NCBI GenBank assembly: GCA_934277545.1
Contig: CAKQUG010000008.1
Span: forward strand, 12,163 to 76,162
Length of the DNA: 64,000 bases
Reading direction: 5' to 3'
Origin: an uncultured Alphaproteobacteria bacterium
Lineage (GTDB): Bacteria > Pseudomonadota > Alphaproteobacteria > RF32 > CAG-239
Shown: one piece after another, positions 49,428-58,464 of the stretch
How the letters are laid out: each line of letters begins with the position of its first letter
Position numbering within the stretch: the first letter of the stretch is position 1
Position numbers and translations under genes: made by a program
The notes under the pieces: generated by a model
The model's database searches: none
What the model saw: the letters and a program-made list of their open reading frames with translations, nothing else
What the model was told of the DNA's origin: nothing

Positions 49428-52400
49428 ATGGTTGACACTGCTGATAACAAAGAATTGTATGACGATATTGCTGCAATTCAAGCCAAAGAAAAGGCAAACA
49501 ATCCGGTTTCGGATGAAGAAAAAGCCGCTTTATTGGCCAGACTTAATGAAATGGCAAACAGTTCGGTAGATTTTGACCCCGACCGTTTGGAAAGTATAGA
49601 GGCCTTTGCCGCAAGTTTCGGCAACAATTCCAACGCCGAGGCAATCTTAAAGAGAATCGCCGAACAAAAAGCCAAAGCCGAAGCAAATTCCGCTCAACAG
49701 CAGAACACACCAACCAATCAACCGAACGAACCGACGGCGGAAGAAAAGAAACTTGATATAGCCAACGAGCCGTCTTACAGCGTTTATAAAGAATATGAAG
49801 CCTTGAAAGGCAAAGAAAACCTGACCGACGACGAAAAAGCCCGTATGACACAAATTGAGCAGTTTTCTTCACAAATGCTTGATAATGTCGACACAAAAAA
49901 CATTGAACCTGACGCGGCCGTTGCTTTGTCTGACTATTTAGGCGTGGCAAGTCTTGCCAACCCGGAAGCGGCTCAGGAAAAATATCAGGAACTGCAAAGC
50001 GTTTTAGGCTCAAAATTACAGGAATATGACCAAGCTAACGGTTTGGAAAACGCCGCCGGCAAAACACCGGAAGAGATGAAAGCAAATGAAGATGCTTGGA
50101 ATCAGGTTGCGACACAAATCGACGTCAAACCTGTACTGAAAGAATTAAACCCTATTCTAAGCGAATTGCCTAAAGAAGAACAACTTGAAATTCTGAGCAC
50201 TCTGCAAAGAACCGTAATTTTCGATTTAAAGGACAATGCTCCGGACGCCAACGGCGTTCAAACCATGCAAACCGCTTTAGAAAACAATGTGGCGGAATTC
50301 AATAATCTCGTCAAAGCAGAATATCTGAAACAAACTGCCAAAGCTCAATTTTGCGAACAAAATAAAATTGAACCGAAAAAATTTGAAGAATTGTTGATGA
50401 AAAGCGCCAAAGGCGAAACCTTAAGCGAAGAAGAAAAAGGCACCTTAACAAAATATAACGAACACACCGCTAAGGTTATGAGCGACAATCTGCAATTTAA
50501 CGGTCCGTACAAAAACAAAGAATTTTTGAAAAATGCCATTGAACTAACCCGGGCTCAAATGATAAGCCGTTCAACAACCAAAGAGTGTCGCCGCTCTCGT
50601 TTGATGAACGCGCAAAACATTTCTTCCCGCGTTGCCAAAATGAATAAGGATTTTGCCCTAAATTATCCGAAAACTTATAAAGTCGTAAACATTGTCAAAA
50701 ATATGGGTGTAAATGCTTTGCGCACTGCTGCTATCGGCGCCGCATTGGGACCTGTCGGACTAACAGCCTACTCTGCATTTAAAACCATGAAAACCATCCG
50801 CAAAGCCTATAAAGAACATCAGGCTGAAAACGGCGGAAACTTCAAAGACTTTGTAAAATCTTTAGCCAAACCGGAAAACCGCTCAAAAGCCTTAACGTTG
50901 GCCGGTCAGGTTGCCGCCACGGCAATTTCCGGATATTTTTCACTTGGCGGAGGCATGGACGGCATTGTCGATAATTTAGGACTTGCCGGAAAAGCAATTC
51001 ACAGTGCAACCGGCGCCGGCACGGAACATATTGCAAACGCTGCGGCGCAAGCCACACAACACATAGATTCGGTAGGCGGAGCATTAAAAGCCGGTGCTGC
51101 TAAAATTTTCAACTCACCGCGGCGTCTTGTATCCATGTCAACTTCTTTAGGTATCGGTATTGTAAAAGGCTTGTCGGAAAAATACAACTTAAACAAAGCC
51201 CATAAAAATATGACCAAAATTTTGGAAGCCAACGGAGTTGCGGCAGATAAAAAACTGCTTAAAGCCTTTGAAAAAGCACAAGCTCCTGAAGAATTTCAAG
51301 CCTTGTTAAAAGAGGTTGTTCCGAATATCAGTCAGGAACAAGCGCAAGAATTGCTGAATAATGCCGACTTGGCACGTAAATCTAACCCGAAATCGGTTGC
51401 CGCCGCCACCATCGCGGGCGCTACCTTGGGATTGGTTGCTTCAGCTGCTGCCGAAACCTATTCTTCTCACGTCGCTGAAGCAAACGCAGCCGCGGGAAAT
51501 GCCGACACCGGTAACACAGCACTTGATGCAGAAATGAAAAGCACCTTAGCTCACCAAGAAACTATAGATGGCTGGAATAAAGGCTCTGACCATCGTTTTG
51601 AATCTTTCGGCATAGACGCCGAAGGAGCCAATAAAATGCTGCGAGAAATGGGGATTATTAAAGAAGGCGACCATACTTTCTATAAGCAAAGCGGCTTAAC
51701 CAAATTAGTCAGCGGTGCAAACCTGACTGATGAACAGCGCAACCAAATTCAAGGCTGGGCTAATGACCGAGAATCACGCGTTGCCAACATGCTGAAATGT
51801 ATTCGTGAACATCATCACGGCGGACACAGAAGCTCCGAAAGTGCTGGTCATACAGGAATAGAGGTAAAAAGTGTTGATCCTAAATCACTTGGTAATTTAA
51901 ATAACAATGAAGAAGTATTAAAAGTTAATCCGAATGAAAAAATCATTCAACCAACCACAGATAATAACTATCATGTTGAAGGCGTTATCAATAAAAACAG
52001 CAGCATCAACGGCGATGTCCAAGCCAACGACCCGTTAAGCGCGGCTTCGGCTGTAGCTCATGCCAACGGAGCAAACGGCGCCCGACGTTCCGAATTTACC
52101 GTAACTGACGGCAGAGGCAATCAAACCGAAATCAACTCAAAAGTAGGCTCTCGTTCAACCGTTGTTAAAGCCACATATCACAAAGGCGATGCAGAAAACG
52201 GAGATGTCATCGGCAAACAAAAAATTAAATCTTACACCTCCGGCAAATCTGAAGGCAGCACCAAAATTGTGGAACGCCGTGATATTGACGGCGACGGCAA
52301 AAAAGATAAGATTGAAACCGTTATCAGTAAGGACGGCAGCAGAGTTACATACGCTAAACTGTCCCGCAACGGAGACCGCATTTTAGCAACCGATGACGGA

Positions 52401-52535
52401 CACGGCAACAGAACCGCTGTTTCAGCTAATGAAAAAGCCGAACAGGACGGTACCGGTAAGTCATCTGCTCGTCAAGCTCTGAAAAGCACTTTCAACAACT
52501 TGAGCAGACATTTCAGAGGAAAAGGCGGACGCTAG
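49428..52535 (+). CDS. Very large uncharacterised protein with Ca-binding-like loop
   Basis: A 1035-residue protein I do not recognise. The first 380 residues are Ala/Glu/Lys-rich, helical and without a signal peptide. Two hydrophobic stretches follow, near 435-450 (GAALGPVGLTAYSAF) and 500-540 (VAATAISGYFSLGGGM), and another near 665 (VAAATIAGATLGLVASAAAE). The C-terminal third is polar and beta-like, with DIDGDGKKDKIE, an EF-hand/dockerin-type loop. The ATG at 49428 follows GTGGAGAAT. The size, mixed composition and standing alone with a terminator suggest a membrane-associated or exported structural or effector protein, but that is inference. Confidence 0.7.
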   Translation: MVDTADNKELYDDIAAIQAKEKANNPVSDEEKAALLARLNEMANSSVDFDPDRLESIEAFAASFGNNSNAEAILKRIAEQKAKAEANSAQQQNTPTNQPNEPTAEEKKLDIANEPSYSVYKEYEALKGKENLTDDEKARMTQIEQFSSQMLDNVDTKNIEPDAAVALSDYLGVASLANPEAAQEKYQELQSVLGSKLQEYDQANGLENAAGKTPEEMKANEDAWNQVATQIDVKPVLKELNPILSELPKEEQLEILSTLQRTVIFDLKDNAPDANGVQTMQTALENNVAEFNNLVKAEYLKQTAKAQFCEQNKIEPKKFEELLMKSAKGETLSEEEKGTLTKYNEHTAKVMSDNLQFNGPYKNKEFLKNAIELTRAQMISRSTTKECRRSRLMNAQNISSRVAKMNKDFALNYPKTYKVVNIVKNMGVNALRTAAIGAALGPVGLTAYSAFKTMKTIRKAYKEHQAENGGNFKDFVKSLAKPENRSKALTLAGQVAATAISGYFSLGGGMDGIVDNLGLAGKAIHSATGAGTEHIANAAAQATQHIDSVGGALKAGAAKIFNSPRRLVSMSTSLGIGIVKGLSEKYNLNKAHKNMTKILEANGVAADKKLLKAFEKAQAPEEFQALLKEVVPNISQEQAQELLNNADLARKSNPKSVAAATIAGATLGLVASAAAETYSSHVAEANAAAGNADTGNTALDAEMKSTLAHQETIDGWNKGSDHRFESFGIDAEGANKMLREMGIIKEGDHTFYKQSGLTKLVSGANLTDEQRNQIQGWANDRESRVANMLKCIREHHHGGHRSSESAGHTGIEVKSVDPKSLGNLNNNEEVLKVNPNEKIIQPTTDNNYHVEGVINKNSSINGDVQANDPLSAASAVAHANGANGARRSEFTVTDGRGNQTEINSKVGSRSTVVKATYHKGDAENGDVIGKQKIKSYTSGKSEGSTKIVERRDIDGDGKKDKIETVISKDGSRVTYAKLSRNGDRILATDDGHGNRTAVSANEKAEQDGTGKSSARQALKSTFNNLSRHFRGKGGR

Positions 52536-52557
52536 TTCAAAAGATATATTCCAGATT

Positions 52558-52590
52558 AAATCCCGGTTGTATACAACTGGGATTTTTTTT
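52558..52590 (+). terminator. Rho-independent terminator of the large gene
   Basis: AAATCCCgGTTG and CAACtGGGATTT pair around a 4-nt loop and are followed by a T run, 22 nt after the stop. Confidence 0.8.
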
Positions 52591-52654
52591 ATTGTAATTA
52601 AAAAAAAACACATTTACACTGACTATATTGCAATTATTTATAAAGGAGAAAAAA

Positions 52655-53593
52655 ATGGAAACTTTAGCAGTCGTTTTAATCGCTTTGGTTTTGGTCGTTT
52701 TAATCAAATCCGTTGTCATTGTTCGTCAGGGTTATGAATATACAGTTGAAAACTTTGGCCGTTTTACCCGCTCTTTGCATCCGGGATTTCACCTTTTGAT
52801 TCCGGTACTGGAAACTATCGGCGCCAAAATCAACCGCAAGGAACAAGTTTTGGAAGTTTCTTCGCAGGAAGTTATTACCAAAGATAACGCCATGGTAACC
52901 GTTAACGGCGTGTTGTTCTATCAAATTCAAGACGCCACAAAGGCCGCCTATCAGGTAGAAGATTTGGACTATGCCATTATGAACCTGGTTATGACTAACA
53001 TCCGTACGGTTATCGGCAGTATGGAAATTGATGAACTGCTGTCGCAGCGCAATATCATTAACCAAAAATTGCTGTCGGTTGTGGATGAAGCCACTATTCC
53101 TTGGGGCGTGAAAGTTACCCGTGTGGAAATAAAAGATATTACTCCGCCGAAAGATTTGATTGACGCCATGGCTCGCCAGATGAAAGCCGAACGTGAAAAA
53201 CGCGCTAACATTTTGGAAGCCGAGGGTTTGCGTCAGGCCGAAATTTTACAGGCGGAAGGTTCTAAACAGTCGGTAATTCTTGAAGCTGAAGGTAAAAAAG
53301 AAGCAGCTTTCCGTGAGGCTGAAGCCCGTGAGCGTTCTGCCCAAGCTGAAGCAATGGCAACACAACTCATTTCCGACGCCATTGCCAAAGGCGACCCTAA
53401 GTCCCTTTCCTATTTCCTGGGTCAGCAATACATCAACGCTTTGCAAGGCATTGTAACCTCGCCGAACGAAAAATTGCTTATGCTGCCGGTTGACACCACT
53501 CAGGTTATGGGCACTGTTGCCGGAATTTCCGAACTGGTAAAAGATGTCATGAACGGCAAAACCTCTGCTAAAAAATCTGCCGGCAAGGAGTAA
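52655..53593 (+). CDS. qmcA: SPFH/band 7 protein, QmcA-like
   Basis: A 312-residue protein: one N-terminal membrane anchor (LAVVLIALVLVVLIKSVVIV), the SPFH domain (RQGYEYTVENFGRFTRSLHPGFHLLIPV) and a C-terminal Ala/Glu-rich coiled coil that oligomerises (EGLRQAEILQAEGSKQ). It fits the stomatin/QmcA family. ATG 52655 is preceded by AAAGGAG; an upstream start lacks one. It is followed after 6 nt by the NfeD-like gene, the usual partner in membrane organisation and protein quality control. Confidence 0.93.
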   Translation: METLAVVLIALVLVVLIKSVVIVRQGYEYTVENFGRFTRSLHPGFHLLIPVLETIGAKINRKEQVLEVSSQEVITKDNAMVTVNGVLFYQIQDATKAAYQVEDLDYAIMNLVMTNIRTVIGSMEIDELLSQRNIINQKLLSVVDEATIPWGVKVTRVEIKDITPPKDLIDAMARQMKAEREKRANILEAEGLRQAEILQAEGSKQSVILEAEGKKEAAFREAEARERSAQAEAMATQLISDAIAKGDPKSLSYFLGQQYINALQGIVTSPNEKLLMLPVDTTQVMGTVAGISELVKDVMNGKTSAKKSAGKE

Positions 53594-53599
53594 TAAAAG

Positions 53600-54043
53600 A
53601 TGTTTGACTCACCTGTTGTCAACTGGGTAATCGCCGGGCTTGCGCTTTCTTTGTTGGAGCTGATTGTTCCGGGAGTATACCTGATTTGGTTTGGTTTTGC
53701 GGCTTTTGTGGTCAGCATTGCCGTATATTTTATGCCGCTGGAATTTACCACGCAGCTGATTGTTTTTGCCATAGCCTCCGGCATTTTCGCCGTTATCGGC
53801 GTGGCGGTTTACCGCTATATATTCAGCAAAGCCCAAGTACCTGCCGAATATAAAAACCTGAACAACACCGCCGAACAATATGTCGGACAGCTGGTTACGG
53901 TTGCCGAAGACACGGCGGACAACCGCACTAAGGTAAAAATCGGCGACACCTATTGGCTGGCCTCGTGTCAAAAACCTTTCAAACAAGGCGACACGGCCAA
54001 AGTTGTCGGTGTTAAAGACAGCTTGATTTTAATTATTGAATAA
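53600..54043 (+). CDS. NfeD-like protein (YbbK type)
   Basis: A 147-residue protein with two or three N-terminal helices (WVIAGLALSLLELIVPGVYLIWFGFAAF) and a C-terminal OB-fold (EQYVGQLVTVAEDTADNRTKVKIGDTYW). NfeD proteins partner with SPFH/stomatin proteins and the two genes are here in the standard order. AAGGAG precedes the ATG. The next gene (nfo) starts 9 nt later, so all three are likely co-transcribed. Confidence 0.9.
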   Translation: MFDSPVVNWVIAGLALSLLELIVPGVYLIWFGFAAFVVSIAVYFMPLEFTTQLIVFAIASGIFAVIGVAVYRYIFSKAQVPAEYKNLNNTAEQYVGQLVTVAEDTADNRTKVKIGDTYWLASCQKPFKQGDTAKVVGVKDSLILIIE

Positions 54044-54052
54044 GAGGGAAAA

Positions 54053-54886
54053 ATGCTGCATATCGGTTGTCATTTATCTATTTCCAAAGGTTTTGCCCAT
54101 ATTGGCAAAGAGGCTTTATCGATTAAAGCTGACACTTTCCAATTTTTTACGCGCAATCCGCAAGGTGGAAAAGCCAAAGATATAGACCTCGCTGATGTGG
54201 CAAAATTCCGTACCTTAGCTGCAGAAAATCACTTTGCTCCGCTGGTTGCGCACGCTCCCTACACTCTTAACCCGTGTTCGGATAATCCGCAAACCCGCGA
54301 ATTTGCCGAAATGGTATTTGCCGACGACTTAAAGCGTATGGAACATATTCCTAACAATTATTACAATTTTCATCCCGGCTCCCACGTCGGGCAAGGCGCC
54401 AACGCCGGCACGGCCATGATTATCGACTTGCTTAACCGTATTTTAACACCTGAGCAAAACACCGTAGTTTTACTGGAAACCATGTCCGGAAAAGGCTCGG
54501 AAATAGGACGTAGTTTTGAAGAGCTTGCAGAGATTCGCGCCGGCGTCAAGCTCAAAAACAAGCTGGGCGTTTGCCTTGACACCTGCCACATTTTTGCCGC
54601 CGGTTACGATATTGTAAACAACCTTGACGGCGTCATGGCTGAATTTGATAAAATAATCGGCCTGCAGCATTTAAAAGCCGTGCATTTAAATGACAGCTTA
54701 ATGCCGCTAGGCTCAAACAAAGACCGTCATGCCCCAATCGGCGCCGGAGAAATCGGCGCGGAAGCGCTTATCCGCTTTGTAAATTACCCGGCCGTAAAAA
54801 ATTTGCCGTTTATATTGGAAACCCCGAACGATTTAGCCGGTTACGCCTCCGAAATCGCTCTTATGCGAAAAAATTACACTGACTAA
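54053..54886 (+). CDS. nfo: Endonuclease IV
   Basis: A 277-residue apurinic/apyrimidinic endonuclease that cuts 5' to abasic sites during base excision repair. The zinc-site signatures are visible: GCHLSIS, APYTLNP, NFHPGSHVG, LLETMSGKGSEIG, GVCLDTCHIFAAGYD and HLNDS with GSNKDRHAPIG. Length as expected (E. coli Nfo 285). GAGGGAAAA precedes the ATG. Confidence 0.96.
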   Translation: MLHIGCHLSISKGFAHIGKEALSIKADTFQFFTRNPQGGKAKDIDLADVAKFRTLAAENHFAPLVAHAPYTLNPCSDNPQTREFAEMVFADDLKRMEHIPNNYYNFHPGSHVGQGANAGTAMIIDLLNRILTPEQNTVVLLETMSGKGSEIGRSFEELAEIRAGVKLKNKLGVCLDTCHIFAAGYDIVNNLDGVMAEFDKIIGLQHLKAVHLNDSLMPLGSNKDRHAPIGAGEIGAEALIRFVNYPAVKNLPFILETPNDLAGYASEIALMRKNYTD

Positions 54887-54992
54887 AAATAACCAAGTCA
54901 ACAGTAAGAATTAAAATCAAAACTAATTATAAGTTTATCTAAAAAAGACTAAAATTGACATTTATTTTATACATATTTCATCACATCAAAAA

Positions 54993-55030
54993 GTAAAAGC
55001 TCCACCGACATAAGCCGGCAGAGCTTTTAC
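54993..55030. terminator. Terminator between nfo and the next, convergent gene
   Basis: GTAAAAGCTC and GAGCTTTTAC form a 10-bp stem around an 18-nt loop, with T residues following on the minus strand. Confidence 0.7.
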
Positions 55031-55036
55031 ACAAAA

Positions 55037-55927
55037 CTAGATTTTTTCATCTAAAGCGTATCCCAGTGTCGCAGCATAATGCTCTCGAGACTGGATTTTT
55101 CCAAACTCATACGGATAATTCGCAACAATAGACTTAAATGAGCTTTCCATTGAAGCAATCAAGCCGAAACAATCTTCTTTTACCAGGCAATCCAATCCTT
55201 TTGGATGGCTGGCGAAAATGCGGAATTTACTGAGCTCGCTCATTTTTTCAGGCGATTGTTTTAAGAACTTGAACAACTCTTCTTCCGGCACTAAAGCTGC
55301 CCAACTGCAAACAATCACTCTAATCCGCGGGTCGGTAACCTTTGCTATATCAAACTTGTTTAAATAAGATATAACAAATCCGGCTTGCCCTGCTTCAATC
55401 AATGCTTCAATTTCTCCGCAATGCAGAAGTATACCGAAACAACCATCCTGAACCAAACGCTTTACCGGGAAAACTCCGCGCCAAGACTCCGCCGTGGCAA
55501 TATTTGTGCTTTTAACCACATTGAACACATTACCGACAGCATGATGAACATTCATTGTTGCTCGCCACCAATCATAAGCCAACTCATTACACATCACCTT
55601 GTCTGCGGCAATCTTATACCCGATAAGCTGCCAAAAGTGACACAATGCGTTGTTCCAACCTCTGACATCGCTTGCATTATGTATTCCCTGCGGAATAATG
55701 AGGTGATTGTTAAAGAAGTTTTCCACCCAACCTGCAGACTCCGGCACATTTTTTTGCCGCAGCATTTTCTTATACATACGCAGCAGGCGCTGGACATCTC
55801 TCAAAAACATTTTTTGAGGAACTGAGCAAAAGTCTTTAAGCAAGCTGTAATCATTGCGGCTGACCACAAACAACAGAAACTCCGAGACAGTTTTCTGCTT
55901 TTCTTTAGCTGAAATTTGTTTAACCAT
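55037..55927 (-). CDS. Uncharacterised helical protein
   Basis: A 296-residue soluble protein, mostly helical, that I do not recognise. It has three Cys/Trp-rich short motifs (ELAYDWWRATMNVHH, QDGCFGILLHCGEIEALI, KEDCFGLIASME), which look like degenerate repeats (GCFGILL and DCFGLIA). This suggests an ankyrin- or helical-repeat type protein related in style to those at 22507 and 61702. No Shine-Dalgarno (TTTTGTAAAACATG). It has its own terminator. Confidence 0.65.
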   Translation of the reverse strand: MVKQISAKEKQKTVSEFLLFVVSRNDYSLLKDFCSVPQKMFLRDVQRLLRMYKKMLRQKNVPESAGWVENFFNNHLIIPQGIHNASDVRGWNNALCHFWQLIGYKIAADKVMCNELAYDWWRATMNVHHAVGNVFNVVKSTNIATAESWRGVFPVKRLVQDGCFGILLHCGEIEALIEAGQAGFVISYLNKFDIAKVTDPRIRVIVCSWAALVPEEELFKFLKQSPEKMSELSKFRIFASHPKGLDCLVKEDCFGLIASMESSFKSIVANYPYEFGKIQSREHYAATLGYALDEKI

Positions 55928-56007
55928 GTTTTACAAAATTATAAAGTGAATAATAGATTTATACTTTTTCTATTACCACATCTAAAAGCTCTCGTCAACT
56001 TTATAAT

Positions 56008-56028
56008 AAAAAAAACGGCCGTCAGCCG
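56008..56028 (-). terminator. Terminator of the ftsB-like gene
   Basis: On the minus strand CGGC and GCCG pair around a short loop, followed by eight T residues, directly after the stop. Confidence 0.6.
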
Positions 56029-56029
56029 C

Positions 56030-56344
56030 TTATTCGTCATCTAATATAATAAATTCGTCATCGCCGATAACGTTCAAAACCGCGCGGGCACGTTCATCCA
56101 GCAAATCTAAATCCAAACTTGAAGAAGAAAGCAAATCAACCTTTTGTTTCCAATCCTGACGCTGTTTATCATAGTTTTCATTAACTTTTTCCGCCTCGGC
56201 GACCTTGTCCAGCAAATACATATAGCGGAAAAACCCTCTGTCGCCCTTAATGGCAAAATAGGTAAAATAGGAAAATAAAGCCATCAGCAATACAATAAAG
56301 CCTGAGCTTTTACACTTTGCGACAATATATGACCACAATCCCAT
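56030..56344 (-). CDS. FtsB/DivIC-type septum formation initiator
   Basis: A 104-residue bitopic protein. Residues about 15-32 are a membrane helix (GFIVLLMALFSYFTYFAI), followed by GDRGFFRYMYLLDKV, a coiled-coil EKVNENYDKQRQDWKQKVDLL, and the conserved LDLDLLDERARAVLNV end with ERAR that defines the FtsB/DivIC family. It helps the divisome assemble with FtsL and FtsQ. AGAGGT precedes the ATG. It is 74 nt after the lolD stop on the same strand. Confidence 0.85.
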   Translation of the reverse strand: MGLWSYIVAKCKSSGFIVLLMALFSYFTYFAIKGDRGFFRYMYLLDKVAEAEKVNENYDKQRQDWKQKVDLLSSSSLDLDLLDERARAVLNVIGDDEFIILDDE

Positions 56345-56417
56345 TTTTACCTCTGTACATCTTATTTTTTTAAGTATTAGAACGTATTTTTATTAAAAAA
56401 AAGTTAGTTTCGCCGAC

Positions 56418-57137
56418 TTAATAAAAATTTTCCGTATTCTTCAAAAAATTACTGCTGCGGTTTTCTATCAGAGTTCCGTCCTTCAAATTCACCACCCTAT
56501 CCATTTTGTTCGCCAAATCAATGTTATGCGTGGCAATCAGCGCAGAAAGCCCGGTTTCTTTTACCACTTCAAGCAGTGTGAAAAACACATTGTCCGAAGT
56601 GTTAGGATCTAAATTTCCGGTAGGTTCGTCTGCTAAAAGCAGTTTCGGAGTATTCGCCAAAGCGCGGGCGATAGCGACTCGCTGCTGTTCGCCGCCCGAA
56701 AGCTCAGCCGGACGGTGATGTTCTCTTTCACTCAAGCCCAAACGCTGCAGCAGCCACATTGCTTTATCGCGCGCCTCTTTATATTTTACCCCGGCAATCA
56801 GCTGTGGAATAATCACATTTTCGGCCGCGTCAAAATCCGACAGCAAATTATGATATTGATAAACAAAGCCCAAATAATCGCTGCGCAAAGCCGTGCGCAC
56901 ATTGTCTGAATTTCCGGTGCAGTTTTCGCCGTCAATATAAACTTCGCCGTCGGTCGGATTTTCCAGCAAACCGGCAATTTGTAGCATTGTCGATTTACCG
57001 GAGCCGGATGGTCCTATTAGCGCCACAACTTCTTTTGGTTTAATATCCAAATTCACATTTTTCAGCACTTCCAAAACTTCATTACCCTGCCGGAAAGTTT
57101 TGTTAATATTTTTCAAGGTCAAAGTAGTATTATTCAT
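56418..57137 (-). CDS. lolD: Lipoprotein-releasing ABC transporter ATPase LolD
   Basis: A 239-residue ATPase with Walker A GPSGSGKST, the Q-loop FVYQYHNLL, signature LSGGEQQRVAIARAL, Walker B LLLADEPTGNLDP and the His of IATHN. The LolD type is supported by the adjacent LolC/E-type permease gene, with which it overlaps by 8 nt. It powers release of outer-membrane lipoproteins from the inner membrane. Confidence 0.93.
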   Translation of the reverse strand: MNNTTLTLKNINKTFRQGNEVLEVLKNVNLDIKPKEVVALIGPSGSGKSTMLQIAGLLENPTDGEVYIDGENCTGNSDNVRTALRSDYLGFVYQYHNLLSDFDAAENVIIPQLIAGVKYKEARDKAMWLLQRLGLSEREHHRPAELSGGEQQRVAIARALANTPKLLLADEPTGNLDPNTSDNVFFTLLEVVKETGLSALIATHNIDLANKMDRVVNLKDGTLIENRSSNFLKNTENFY

Positions 57138-58374
57138 AACGCAAAGCCTCCGAAGGGTCTAATTTTGCGGCACGGTAAGCCGGATATAAGGTTGCTAAAA
57201 AAGACAAAATCAAAGTCAGCGCCACCACCAGGCTGACTTCTACCGCATCCACTTTTGCCGGCAGTTTTGATAAAAAGTAAATTTCCGCCGAAAATAAATC
57301 GCGCCCCAGCATATTTTGCAAAAACTGTCTGATATTTTCGATATTGTCGCAAAACAATAAGCCCAACGCCACGCCGATAGAAGTTCCGACCAAGCCGATA
57401 AAAGCGCCGTCTAAAAAGAAAATGCGCATAATCATTCCGCGGGTTGCCCCCATGGTGCGCAGCACAGCCACATCACGGCTCTTATCTTTTACCAACATAA
57501 TCAAACCGGTAATAATATTAAACGCCGCCACCAAAATAATCAGCGTCAAAATCAAAAACATCACGTTGCGTTCCACGTCTATCGCGTTAAAAAAGGCGGA
57601 ATTAGTCTGTTTCCAGTCATAAACATAGGCATCCAAACTAACGCTCTTTTCAATCATGGCGCGCAGTTTCGGCAGTTGTTTTTCATCTTTTAAGCTAACA
57701 TCAATCACGGTTGCCGAATCTTTTAAGCCAAAATATTTTTGCGCCGCTTCCAAAGGCATAAAAACATAGTTGGCGTCATATTCATACATTCCCATATTGA
57801 AAGTCCCGATAATTTGATAAGACTTTATTCTCGGCACCGAACCGAACGCCGTAACTTTGCCGTTCGGCGAAATCAAAGTAATCTCATCACCGACAAATAC
57901 GCCGAGCTTTTGTGCCAGTTTTTCGCCCAAAACCACCACATCTCCTTCAAAACCTTCTATATCCAATGCAGCAAAACCGTCGCGCATAACTTTTTTCTTG
58001 AGAATATCCGCTTTTTCAATGCCGCGCACCATTGCGCCTTCCGCTCCGCGCGCTGACGAAACCAACAGCTGTTTTTCAATCATTGGCAAAGCCATTTCAA
58101 TACCGTCTATGCTTTCCAGCGTGCTTACGGCTTGTTTATAGTTATTAAACGGAAAACCGGCTGACGCCACAATGGCGATATGGCCGTTAATACCCAAAAT
58201 ACGGTTAAGCAGCTCGGCTTTAAAACCATTCATCACCGACATCACAATAATCAGTGTAGCCACGCCGAGCGCGATACCGGTAAAAGCAAAACCGGTAATT
58301 ACCGAAATAAATCCTTCTTTTCGTTTAGCCCGCAAATAGCGCCAGGCTGCCAACCGTTCAAACTTTGAAAACAA
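57130..58374 (-). CDS. lolC: Lipoprotein-releasing permease LolC/LolE
   Basis: A 414-residue permease with four membrane helices: one N-terminal (FAFTGIALGVATLIIVMSVMNGF), a large periplasmic MacB-type domain, and three C-terminal helices. The segment RAKRKEGFISVITGFAFTGIALGV and the later DKSRDVAVLRTMGATRGMIMRIFFLDG are typical. Only one permease gene is visible, as in many alphaproteobacteria where one LolF/LolC-like protein may form a homodimer. Start codon is TTG with GGGAG upstream. Confidence 0.9.
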   Translation of the reverse strand: MFSKFERLAAWRYLRAKRKEGFISVITGFAFTGIALGVATLIIVMSVMNGFKAELLNRILGINGHIAIVASAGFPFNNYKQAVSTLESIDGIEMALPMIEKQLLVSSARGAEGAMVRGIEKADILKKKVMRDGFAALDIEGFEGDVVVLGEKLAQKLGVFVGDEITLISPNGKVTAFGSVPRIKSYQIIGTFNMGMYEYDANYVFMPLEAAQKYFGLKDSATVIDVSLKDEKQLPKLRAMIEKSVSLDAYVYDWKQTNSAFFNAIDVERNVMFLILTLIILVAAFNIITGLIMLVKDKSRDVAVLRTMGATRGMIMRIFFLDGAFIGLVGTSIGVALGLLFCDNIENIRQFLQNMLGRDLFSAEIYFLSKLPAKVDAVEVSLVVALTLILSFLATLYPAYRAAKLDPSEALRYE

Positions 58375-58464
58375 TGCAATTCTCCCATATTTTTGTTGAA
58401 TGTAGCTAAAAGCGGTAAATTTTGCAAGTTTTTCAAACGGATATGCACAAGGTTAATTTTATGT

